Assembly (NCBI GenBank): GCA_032718475.1
Contig: JAUCBJ010000234.1
Location: 1 to 23,221, forward strand
DNA: 23,221 bases
Source of the DNA: Nemertoderma westbladi
Taxonomy: Eukaryota; Xenacoelomorpha; Nemertodermatida; Nemertodermatidae
Direction of reading: 5' to 3'
Shown here: in pieces, positions 8,288 through 15,606 of the stretch
Numbering within the stretch: the first letter of the stretch is position 1
How the letters are laid out: every line of letters starts with the position of its first letter
Program-made: the position numbers and the translations under genes
The notes under the pieces: model-generated
Database searches by the model: none
Told to the model about the DNA's origin: nothing
The model's input: the letters and a program-made list of their open reading frames with translations, nothing else

Positions 8288-9244
8288 TTATTTATTATTT
8301 ATGTTTGGTGGCTGCCCAAGCAAGTTGCTGAAGTGATTTTTCCACTTCCCAACACGTTCTTCAGGACTATCGGCTTTGAGGCACCCCTTTGCACAACTTT
8401 TCCGACCAGATACCTCATTTACAGTTTGCCAGGTAAGTCTTGATTGTTGCTGTATGTGAGCAGTTGTAATTGCTTCAGTTTTATCCTGTATGTACTTTTC
8501 CTGGCTGATGTTGTAGGCCAATTTAAGATCGTCCTTAGCTTTCTCAACCTTGTTAATGTTTTCGGTTGTTGGTTGTTCGGTTTTAACTTTGTAGGCTATC
8601 TTAAGATCTTCTCTCTTACAAGTAACCTCAGAGTTTTGCCATGGCACATACTGTTTTCGTTTAGGTATCTGGGGGATATGCCTCTTAGCTGATTCCTTGT
8701 GGGCTGTTATTATATTCTGGTATATTGAATCGGTGGATTGGTCTTCATCCATTGACTGAAGTGCTTCAAAGCGGTTTTGAACTTCTACTGTATAAGCATC
8801 ATTTACAGCATTGTCAGTTCTGAGTTTCTCCCAGTCATAGTTGATTTGCTTGCTTGTCCTGGGTTTGCTGGCTCTCAAACTGAGCCTGATCTCTGCAGTC
8901 ACAATTCTGTGGTCCGAACCAATTAGGTTGAACGAGCTGTATGCCTCGCAGTTGATCATGCTATTTCTCCACTTTTTGTTTATAAGGATGTAATCCAGTT
9001 GTGCTTTGGTTCCATTAGGGTATTGAAAGGTCCATAGCTTCCCCTTACTCTTTTCGAATGTGTTGTTTGTTGGTATCAATTCACATTCTTCCATTAGGTC
9101 TAAAAGTAAGTACCCATTTCTGTTAGAACTGGTGTTATAGGTGTAACCCTTGATGTCTTCTGGGCCAATTTGCGCATTCAGGTCACCAGCAATGACTTTA
9201 ACATTGTGTTTCGGGATGTCCTTAATAAGTCCAGTCAGTTCTTT
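8288..9244 (-). pseudogene. LINE-A endonuclease domain (5'-truncated) and linker
   Basis: This is the apurinic/apyrimidinic-type endonuclease that nicks target DNA for target-primed reverse transcription. The frame is open from the element's truncated start. It first shows GDLNAQIG, the exonuclease-endonuclease-phosphatase motif with the metal- and DNA-contacting residues, upstream of the first ATG at 9094. From that ATG come WTFQYPNGTKAQLDYILI (about residues 21-38) and GSDHRIV (about 59-65), which holds the conserved SDH catalytic triplet. A charged linker with lysine-rich stretches follows, including WQTVNEVSGRKS (about 224-235). The N-terminal half of the nuclease is missing through truncation. 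The frame ends at 8288 and RT resumes in another frame. A 1-base slip in the local AAT-rich run explains the break. Confidence 0.85.
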
Positions 9245-9257
9245 TGTGGGCCTAGTA
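9245..9257. repeat. Target-site duplication, LINE-A (5' side)
   Basis: TGTGGGCCTAGTA is identical to 6735-6747. Only nine bases (AGCTACTAC) separate it from the left TSD of LINE-B. Confidence 0.85.
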
Positions 9258-9266
9258 AGCTACTAC

Positions 9267-9278
9267 TATTTATTAAAT
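9267..9278. repeat. Target-site duplication, LINE-B (5' side)
   Basis: TATTTATTAAAT is exactly repeated at 10756-10767, directly after the TAG tail of LINE-B. Confidence 0.85.
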
Positions 9279-9291
9279 ATATATAGTAGAC

Positions 9292-10704
9292 ATGTACCGT
9301 ACAACAAGAGTCCCACAAGAAATGAAAACAAATAAGTTGGTGCCAGTTCCCAAGAAGGGCAACCTAACACTCTATGGTTCTTTTCGGGGAATCTCATTGA
9401 TATCGATTGCTGCAAAACTATACAATAGAATTCTATTAAATCGCATCAGGGATCCCATTGAGAGACTGCTACGTGGAAATCAGAATGGGTTCCGTAAAGG
9501 TCGTGGGACCATGGAGCCCATTTTGGCACTTAGAAGGATAATTGAAGAGTTATCAAAAAAGAAAGACAGGCATCTGGCTGTTATCTTTGTTGACTTCTTC
9601 AAGGCCTTTGATTCAGTCTCTCGCTCACGTATGTTCAGCATACTTTCATTATATGGGATTCCTGATGAAATTATTGCAGCAATCAGATCAGTATACGATG
9701 GTTCGACAACATTTGTGTCTACTGTTGACGGTGACACAGAACCATTTGAAGTGTTATGGGGCGTCCTCCAAGGAGACACACTTGCACCATTCTTGTTCAT
9801 TATTGTGGTTGACTATGTTCTACGCATGTCCTTAGATCATCATAATGATGATGGGGTGATGATAACTCCACCTACTGGCTCCAGAAGTCGAGGAAATCCT
9901 GCCAAGTACCTAACTGATCTAGACTTTGCTGATGACTTAGGAGTACTCTCAGAATCATTAGAGGGAGCCCAGCGGCTCCTCAGCTCATTAGAACATGCTG
10001 CTTCTAGTGTTGGTCTTTTTATTAACTCCAGAAAGACCAAAATTCTGACAGTTAACTTTGAAAGTCCTCAGCAAGTCTCTGATCGGATGAGCATAAGCTC
10101 AAAGGATGGTATGCTTGAGCATGTGGACGACTTCTGTTACCTGGGATCATGGATCCGGAAGTCAGGTGAGGACCTTCGAATACGTAAGGGAAAGGCATGG
10201 GCAGCCTTGAATAGGCTTTCCAGGATTTGGAAGTCACCTAGAATTAATCGGAAACTTAAGGTCCGATTATTTAGAGCAGCAGTAGTTCCAGTACTCCTCT
10301 ACGGGAGTCCATGCTGGGCTCTAACTGCTGAGGACACCAAATCTCTGGATGGCACATTCACAAGAATGCTACGCCGGGTACATTGTGTCAAGTACAATGC
10401 ACACATCTCCAACCAGACACTATATAACATTGGAGGTGTCTCATTGGTTCCCCCAAGCTTGACACTAGAACAAAATCGCCTCCGCTTTGCAGGACATTGC
10501 TTTCGCCGTGAGGACCAGCCAGTGCATAATCTTGTACTATGGCAGCCTCATGGAGTGAATAAGCATGGTGGACAGCCCATGACTTTCTTGAGACGCATCT
10601 TAAAGGACACTGGCCTTAAAGATGCGGATGATCTAGCAAATGTCATGGGTGATAGGGAGTTGTGGCGGTGCAATTTTGTTGACAAGCCGGCACAGCATTC
10701 TTAA
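9292..10704 (+). CDS. LINE-B reverse transcriptase, N-terminally truncated, open frame
   Basis: This is a 470-residue open frame encoding most of a LINE reverse transcriptase. Visible blocks: LVPVPKKGN (about residues 16-24), FRGISLISIAAKLYNRIL (31-48), NQNGFRKGRGT (63-73), VDFFKAFD (100-107, catalytic Asp 101), GVLQGDTLAPFLF (157-169), FADD (212-215, catalytic Asp pair), then YLGSWI, LLYGSPCWALT, LRFAGHCFRRED and LVLWQPHG in the C-terminal region. The ATG at 9292 lies at the truncation junction and is probably not the original start. The endonuclease and N-terminal RT are missing, so it is very unlikely to act alone. It has no stops or frameshifts. Its closest relatives in the window are the LINE fragments at 13358 and 20288. 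Confidence 0.9.
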   Translation: MYRTTRVPQEMKTNKLVPVPKKGNLTLYGSFRGISLISIAAKLYNRILLNRIRDPIERLLRGNQNGFRKGRGTMEPILALRRIIEELSKKKDRHLAVIFVDFFKAFDSVSRSRMFSILSLYGIPDEIIAAIRSVYDGSTTFVSTVDGDTEPFEVLWGVLQGDTLAPFLFIIVVDYVLRMSLDHHNDDGVMITPPTGSRSRGNPAKYLTDLDFADDLGVLSESLEGAQRLLSSLEHAASSVGLFINSRKTKILTVNFESPQQVSDRMSISSKDGMLEHVDDFCYLGSWIRKSGEDLRIRKGKAWAALNRLSRIWKSPRINRKLKVRLFRAAVVPVLLYGSPCWALTAEDTKSLDGTFTRMLRRVHCVKYNAHISNQTLYNIGGVSLVPPSLTLEQNRLRFAGHCFRREDQPVHNLVLWQPHGVNKHGGQPMTFLRRILKDTGLKDADDLANVMGDRELWRCNFVDKPAQHS

Positions 10705-10755
10705 AAATGCAGCTGCAATGCAGCATGCCGATCCTAGTAGTAGTAGTAGTAGTAG
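10705..10755 (+). other. LINE-B 3' untranslated region and (TAG)7 tail
   Basis: Only about 30 bp separate the stop codon from the TAG repeats. The core TGCAGCTGCAATGCAGCATG holds overlapping inverted motifs (GCTG...CAGC) that could form a small hairpin. The same core follows the stop codon in the relatives at about 13988-14012 and 20611-20643. Inference: this may be the recognition structure for the element's own RT. Confidence 0.65.
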
Positions 10756-10767
10756 TATTTATTAAAT
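10756..10767. repeat. Target-site duplication, LINE-B (3' side)
   Basis: TATTTATTAAAT is identical to 9267-9278. Confidence 0.85.
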
Positions 10768-11449
10768 GGATAGCCCAATCTGCAGAGAAGTATATTACTT
10801 GCCAAATTTATTACTATCTCACTCTAACCCAGACAGAAATCAAACATCAACTGTAAGTTTGTTATTACCCCACCAGATGAATAGCTCTTCCCAGTGAATC
10901 CTATGACAATAATCTATAAGGTTACTCACTGCTATGTTAGATGGGAGGCCAGGTAATTGAATTGTAAGCACCGGGCCGTTTAAATGTTTTATAGGGTGAT
11001 GATAGTGAATGATGAGGGACCCAACTAACACTACGTTTGTCTATATGGACAGTCTCCTTATAATAAGGACCAAATAATTTACTCTTTTAGACGAATTTGT
11101 GCGTTTTTTTGCCGGACTAACAAATTTTGGCGCCGTTCTGTGCGAGATTGGCGATATTTGAAAAGATTCTGAGGCTCAAATATGTTTCTCAAATGACTGA
11201 ATAGCCCAAATAAAAAAGTTGGTGCATACTCGACGAGTTGAAATCGGTGAAATTCGACTGTAAATTTTCAAAACCGCTATTTTTCAGTGACCCTGTGATC
11301 GAAACGCCACAAAAAATATACAGTCTTGTGCGCAACCAAAATTTATGTAGAATTTGTTATTAAAATTTTTGCGTACCTGATTGAGTTTTTGAGATATTGG
11401 ATGGTTATACATATATATATATACACACACACATAACCACATCGTATTT
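10768..11449. other. Unassigned stretch with a TA/CA microsatellite
   Basis: No gene is supported. A dinucleotide repeat, (TA)n followed by (CA)n, lies at about 11408-11433. The ORFs on either strand here have no recognisable domain. Confidence 0.5.
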
Positions 11450-11731
11450 TTGAACGGCTCAACTCTTGACAAGAACTGCCCTTACATTTACAACTACACT
11501 TACATCAGTGAGGGTGTAAACGCTCTGCCGACAATGTGCATTGCTCGTATCTGTTTACATGGGTTATTAGTTGAGAGATGGGATGATGATCTATTAGCCA
11601 ATGAACCTAACATAGTTCGCCTTCGTTTATCCAACAATATTATTAGAATCCATTGTATGCCTAGAGGTGTAAGAAATGAGTACAATCTACTCCTGTATTA
11701 TGTCTTAGGATTTTGTATCAATATGGATTAA
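11450..11731 (+). CDS. Possible leucine-rich-repeat exon (unassigned)
   Basis: A 93-residue ORF contains CIARICLHGLLVERWDDD followed by NIVRLRLSNNIIRIH. The spacing of hydrophobic residues and the LxLSNNxIxxI core resemble one to two leucine-rich repeats, a protein-interaction fold. A possible splice acceptor (ACATCAG, about 11508) and donor (AGAG then GTGTAAG, about 11669) would frame an exon of roughly 155 bp carrying the LRR-like part. No neighbouring exon could be identified. It may be a genuine exon of a larger host gene, an exon relic, or chance. There is only one clear repeat, so the call is weak. Confidence 0.3.
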   Translation: MNGSTLDKNCPYIYNYTYISEGVNALPTMCIARICLHGLLVERWDDDLLANEPNIVRLRLSNNIIRIHCMPRGVRNEYNLLLYYVLGFCINMD

Positions 11732-11923
11732 CGTTTAGAATCTCAATATTAATGAAACAAAGTCAAGTAGGCTAAATCTCGTTTAGCATTTTACATGAGT
11801 TGCCTCGCTGACAGTCCCTGCTCAGAATCACTTCCACAGTTTGCGATCAGCTATGTGAATCTCCATTTATGTGCTGGGTTTTGGTAATACCGATATTGTA
11901 CAATTGTGTTTTTCTACTGTGTT
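11732..11923. other. Short unassigned stretch
   Basis: Nothing recognised. Confidence 0.4.
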
Positions 11924-11937
11924 ATAAGTGAGAATTG
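11924..11937. repeat. SINE target-site duplication, left
   Basis: ATAAGTGAGAATTG is repeated exactly at 12211-12224. Confidence 0.85.
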
Positions 11938-12210
11938 AGAAAGTGAGAAAGCAGCAGCTTGGTCTAGTGCTCACATTACTGGGCTTCCGATTAGGGAGCC
12001 CTGGTTCGATCCCTAGATGGGGGCAGCACTGTTTGGGCACAGTGCTTTAAATGCTGCAGCCTAGCCCAACCCCGGCTTCCATCCTTCAGTAGTCGATAAA
12101 TGGGAACCAAGGCAACTTGGGAAACAGAGTGGAATGGTTACTGTGGAAGATCACCCATGGTGGTGAACAGGCATTCCTTGGCTTAACGAGCCTAAAAGAT
12201 TCTCCCATTC
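11938..12210 (+). mobile_element. tRNA-derived SINE, about 273 bp
   Basis: Perfect 14-bp duplications flank a 273-bp segment. Near its start are RNA polymerase III promoter boxes: A box TGGTCTAGTGC (11960-11970) and B box GGTTCGATCCC (12003-12013), with tRNA-like spacing. A tRNA-unrelated body follows, containing TTTAAATGCTGCAGCC and GATAAATGGGAACCAAGG. The 3' end is a short CCCATTC terminus without a poly(A) run. SINEs encode no protein and depend on a LINE RT in trans. No partner LINE with a matching 3' end is seen in this window. The family was not identified. Confidence 0.85.
11960..12013 (+). promoter_or_regulatory. Internal Pol III promoter (A and B boxes) of the SINE
   Basis: A box 11960-11970 and B box 12003-12013. 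The B box agrees with the GGTTCGANTCC consensus apart from local spacing. These would drive SINE transcription. Confidence 0.75.
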
Positions 12211-12224
12211 ATAAGTGAGAATTG
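12211..12224. repeat. SINE target-site duplication, right
   Basis: ATAAGTGAGAATTG is identical to 11924-11937. Confidence 0.85.
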
Positions 12225-12596
12225 TATTTTAATTAATGATCCCTGTGTTGCATCCGGATGTATGCATCAAGGGATCTTGTGCTTTCTGCAGTAAGAACCA
12301 ACAGGGGACTGCAATATGGCAGTGGCAGTACAGATTCTAGTGCTATCCGTATAATTTCACCTTCAGCGATGGTTTGATTCCAGGTGAGATACATACCCTT
12401 GATAGTTTATTTAATTGAGTTTTTGGTCAAAAATTGAAAAAGAAAATGAGGAAGCACATTAGCAAGTTACATTTAATAACACAAATTACATTTTCATATT
12501 CAGCAACATAATAAGTGAATTAAGTTGTTTAATTCGGTTTAATTAGCTGCTGCTGTGAAATATATAAATTCATTGTTGTTTAGGAACTAAGTGCAA
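12225..12596. other. Unassigned stretch with an imperfect hairpin
   Basis: No gene is seen. An imperfect 39-bp palindrome lies at 12238-12276, with GATCCCT pairing with AGGGATC around a CATCCGGATG centre. The rest is AT-rich. Confidence 0.4.
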
Positions 12597-13051
12597 ATGG
12601 ATTGATGCTTTGGCTGTATTTCTTTCTCCTGAGCTTGTTACTACAAACATCCATCCATTTCCTATGCCAGTATACTTGATGGTAGCGTCTTAATGAAAAA
12701 TCGGATGTTCTTGGACACATAAGATGTCGCTGTTATATTCCATTGCAAGAGCTACCATCTCCCTGTTTACTATGTGACTTCAGTGTGCGTGCGTTCATTG
12801 TAGTACTATTTAGTGTCTCCTCACATTTCAACAGGTTAGTTATCCTTTCTTCTCTCCTCAGTCTTGTTTACCACCACTGCGTGATGTAGTTCAGGCAACG
12901 ACCGAGCCAGTATTTCTTCTGGAGGATTCTCATTCTCATATCTTTTTGTTATGTAAGTGAACTGCTTGTAGTTGCAGCTCCTACAAGGTCTTTGCATCTG
13001 TTGGTTGATTACCTTCCACTGACATTGTCTACTTTGGCTATCTATAGCCAT
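12597..13051 (-). pseudogene. RTE-like LINE 5' fragment: N-terminus of the endonuclease
   Basis: Read on the minus strand, several frames together resemble the N-terminal part of an RTE-like LINE ORF. The first block is a 71-residue ORF (13051-12836) ending in a charged segment. After a frame change come TMNARTLKS and then, shifted again, MVALAMEYNSDILCVQEH. That block is typical of the AP endonuclease start: the N of NARTL and the QEH carry the conserved Asn and Glu positions. Next, in another frame, come IKYTGIGNGWMFVVTSSGER and NTAKASI. Homology stops near 12597. It does not overlap the endonuclease part kept in LINE-A, so family membership cannot be compared directly. It is inactive because of frameshifts and truncation. 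Confidence 0.75.
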
Positions 13052-13357
13052 TGATTGATTATTCTCTGCCTATCCATGTCATACAGCCCTGCAGCCCATG
13101 TAGGCCATGGGAGTCGTTTTGTAGCACCCTAAACAGGTGTGCATCCAACTCCAAGGCTAAGTTACCTAACTATGATAGGCCTATGATAAGAGAGGAACCC
13201 AGTATAGACAGAGGGGATATACATTATTATTGCATAGATGCATAACCCTTGCTTAAGCCTTCAATGATGACCTCAGCACTGTAAGAATTTCGTGGTTTCT
13301 TTAGTTGGGAGGGCGACCCACCCACTCTCAATCAACTAAATGTTGAATTAGCTAGTT
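13052..13357. other. Junction between head-to-head LINE fragments
   Basis: No gene is recognised on the plus strand. On the minus strand this would be the 5' untranslated region of the fragment at 12597-13051. The 64-residue plus-strand ORF (13051-13245) has no visible domain. Confidence 0.4.
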
Positions 13358-14037
13358 ATGGTGCTGATCTCCAAAAAGACCAAAATTTTGACAGTTAACT
13401 TTGAAAGTTCTCAGAAAGTCTCTGACCGGATGAGCATAAGCTCAAATGATGGTATGCTTGAGCATGAAGACGACTTCTGCTACGTGGCATCATGGATACG
13501 GAAGTTAGGTGAGGACCTTCGAATACGTACGGGAAAGGCATGGGCAGCCTTGAATAGGCTCTCCTGGATTTGGAAGTCACATAGAATTCATCGGAAACTT
13601 AAGGTCCGATTATTTAGAGCAGCAGTAGTTCCAGTACTCCTCTATGGGAGTCCATGCTGGGCTCTAACTGCTGAGGACACCAAATCTGTGGATGGCACAC
13701 TCACAAGAATGCTACGCCGGGTTCACTGTGTCAAGTACAATGCACACATCTCCAACCAGACACTATATAGCTTTGCAGGACATTGCTTTCGCCGTGAGGA
13801 CCATCAAATGCATAATATTTTGCTTTGGCGACCTCATGGAGTGAAAAAGCATGGTGGACAGCCCATGATTTTCTTGATAGGCATTTTAAAGGACACTGGC
13901 CTTGAAGATGCGGATGATCTAGCAAATGTCATGGGTGATAGGGAGCTGTGGCAGCGCAATTTTATCGACAAGTCTTCACATGATTCTTAAAAATGCAGCT
14001 GCAATGCAGCATGCTGAAGCATGCTGTGTAGTAGCAG
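13358..14037 (+). pseudogene. LINE-B relative, 3' fragment with in-frame internal deletion
   Basis: A 210-residue open frame matches the post-RT C-terminal half of LINE-B. It begins at KKTKILTVNFES and contains LLYGSPCWALT, FAGHCFRRED and LLWRPHG. The RT catalytic boxes are absent through 5' truncation. Relative to LINE-B it has lost about 57-60 bp between NQTLY and FAGHCF (near 13770), and the loss keeps the frame. The stop codon and the GCAGCTGCAATGCAGCATG 3' core are conserved (13988-14012). A degenerate tail (GTAGTAGCAGTAG) follows. No target-site duplication was found. It lies directly downstream of an inverted LINE 5' fragment. Confidence 0.88.
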
Positions 14038-14053
14038 TAGGGCTGCCCTACTG
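14035..14053. repeat. Small perfect hairpin at LINE fragment 3' end
   Basis: CAGTAGGGC and GCCCTACTG are exact reverse complements separated by one base. Confidence 0.6.
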
Positions 14054-14520
14054 GGCTGGCAGCTACAAGTACCTGTTACTGCAACTGCCACGGCTTTTAA
14101 CGTAACTCCGGATTACAGTAAAAGCAGAAAACAGTAAGGGTCTGGCAAATCAGCCGTCATGCTAGTCAAGGTTATGATGGAGCAGCTGCTATGGCGTCGA
14201 TTATAAAGAAACTGCTTCTTTACAGAGGTAGGTAGGTAGTAGATGTAGTAGGAAAGAGGGACTGACCCTCTAAAAGAATAATTCCTGTTGTTGTTGTTGT
14301 TGGTAAGGTGATTTATCTCCTTTACAGTAGTAAATCAATCAATAATAAATAAATCAGTAATAAATCAATAACAAATACACCAAACAATGTATATACTTTA
14401 GGTGTTTCTCCAACATAATATAAGGATTACCTCTAAGTAATGCTTGCAGCTCATTTCCAAGGGCAGGGGATAATCATCATTCTTTTAAATCTGCAGTTAA
14501 ATTTCGGTAAAGCTGTACAG
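14054..14520. other. Unassigned stretch with a TTG microsatellite
   Basis: No gene is supported. A (TTG)n repeat lies at 14286-14302. Confidence 0.45.
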
Positions 14521-15015
14521 AGTCTAATTACGTTTTAAAGCTAACAAAAGCTACCGAAAGTTATGCGAAAGTTATCGAAACAGTTATTATAAAGTAATTG
14601 TGACAGCTGTCCATTATTCACTGCGGGAACATTTCGCACTCTCCGCGTTCGATAGCATTCATAAACAAAATAGATAGGGGTTATAATTCACATAATTTAC
14701 ATTTAATTTCAAATATCCCTTCGCGAAATATAAATTCACTGATCACTAAGGGCTCTACTACTACTACAGTGCTATATGCTTGTGATTAAGCCTGAGATGC
14801 ACCAGAAGTGCGTACAGCAGTAGGCTACACTGCGGTCCCTACCCTGCTACCATCAGACCGGCTACCGTCTAACCGCGTGGCGGCGATTGCATCAACGAGG
14901 ATGGCCCTGAAAGTTCGAATTGTGCTCCTTATCAGTAAGTGGATAGCCGCCTTCGCCCTGTTTTAACTTTTTCGATAACTTTCGGTTGCTTTTGTTGGCT
15001 TTCTGTAATAATTGT
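14521..15015. mobile_element. Candidate MITE with about 50-bp imperfect terminal inverted repeats
   Basis: The left arm (about 14525-14582) contains GCTAACAAAAGCTACCGAAA and GTTATCGAAACAG. The right arm (about 14961-15012), reversed, contains GCCAACAAAAGCAACCGAAA and GTTATCGAAAAAG. The left arm has a small internal duplication of GAAAGTTATNCGAAA. The 380-bp interior has no coding ORF. No certain target-site duplication was identified. TAAT-like bases flank both ends. Confidence 0.5.
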
Positions 15016-15604
15016 CCTCTTTCAGAACTATCCAAGATATGAAAATTTTTGTTACACTTTTTTTTATCACAAAATTAAATTAAATTAAAATGATATTTTT
15101 AAATGAAATGAAATGAAATTTGTTTTTCTTTTGTTTTTGTTTAATTTTGATATATTAAATTTTGTTATAAATAAATAATTGAATCGAAATTTAGATTACT
15201 CTGAACAGTCTGACAGTAGTTAATATAGTTAGTAATACTGTATCATCGAAATAGAAATCAATCGAAACTAAGACGATGAGGCAAGCACATTTCATTTTAA
15301 ACATCATACATAATGTATTATTAACATGGTAGACCTATGCATCGTGTGAATACAGTAGTATATTTCGTGGCTCATGATGACAAACGGATATAGTATTTGG
15401 ATTCAGTGTATGTAAATTGATCAGAAAAGTTAAAATTTTATTTTATGCTTATTGTTTTATTTGGGGATGTTTAGAAAAATTAACGGGCCGAGTTACGGAC
15501 CGTGTCCATCTCTGAATGGTACTGTGCTGTACCTCCACTCCCACCAAGTTGATTCGGGCAATATCACGCACTCGGTAAAGTTGTAAATAGTCAGTGGGCG
15601 TTGC
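15016..15604. other. AT-rich low-complexity stretch
   Basis: No gene is seen. It includes short AAATT and AAATG pentanucleotide runs at about 15075-15120. The rest is unassigned. Confidence 0.5.
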
Positions 15605-15606
15605 GT

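Larger units (their letters stand above)
6748..9244 (-). mobile_element. LINE-A: 5'-truncated RTE-like non-LTR retrotransposon
   Basis: The element reads leftwards on the minus strand. It starts inside the endonuclease domain at 9244, runs through endonuclease C-terminus, linker, RT and C-terminal region, and ends with four TAG repeats (6748-6759, seen as CTA on the plus strand). Exact 13-bp duplications flank it at 6735-6747 and 9245-9257. The frame is damaged at only two visible places: a frameshift in an AAT-rich stretch near 8270-8290 and a stop at 7267-7269. I therefore infer a fairly recent insertion that was dead on arrival because of 5' truncation. The RTE-like assignment rests on the GVLQGDTLAP, FADD and GHCWRSKDE-type motifs. 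Confidence 0.88.
9279..10755 (+). mobile_element. LINE-B: 5'-truncated RTE-like non-LTR retrotransposon with (TAG)7 tail
   Basis: The insertion lies between exact 12-bp duplications (9267-9278, 10756-10767). It contains the RT domain from just upstream of the PVPKKG motif to the C-terminus, then a very short 3' untranslated region (10705-10734, AAATGCAGCTGCAATGCAGC core) and seven TAG repeats (10735-10755). Relatives of its 3' half occur at 13358-14037 and 20288-20646. The reading frame is fully open, so the insertion is young. It lacks the endonuclease and the N-terminal part of RT. Confidence 0.9.

Noticed and set aside
9480-10237. Minus-strand and alternate-frame ORFs over LINE-B
   Set aside because: They are shadows of the LINE-B RT frame. 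The same holds for plus-strand ORFs over LINE-A (7346-8692) and minus-strand ORFs at 13395-13925 and 20333-20548.
11950-12022. Functional tRNA gene
   Set aside because: The A and B boxes are present, but the segment lies inside a 273-bp unit with perfect TSDs and lacks a clean acceptor stem. It is the head of a SINE.
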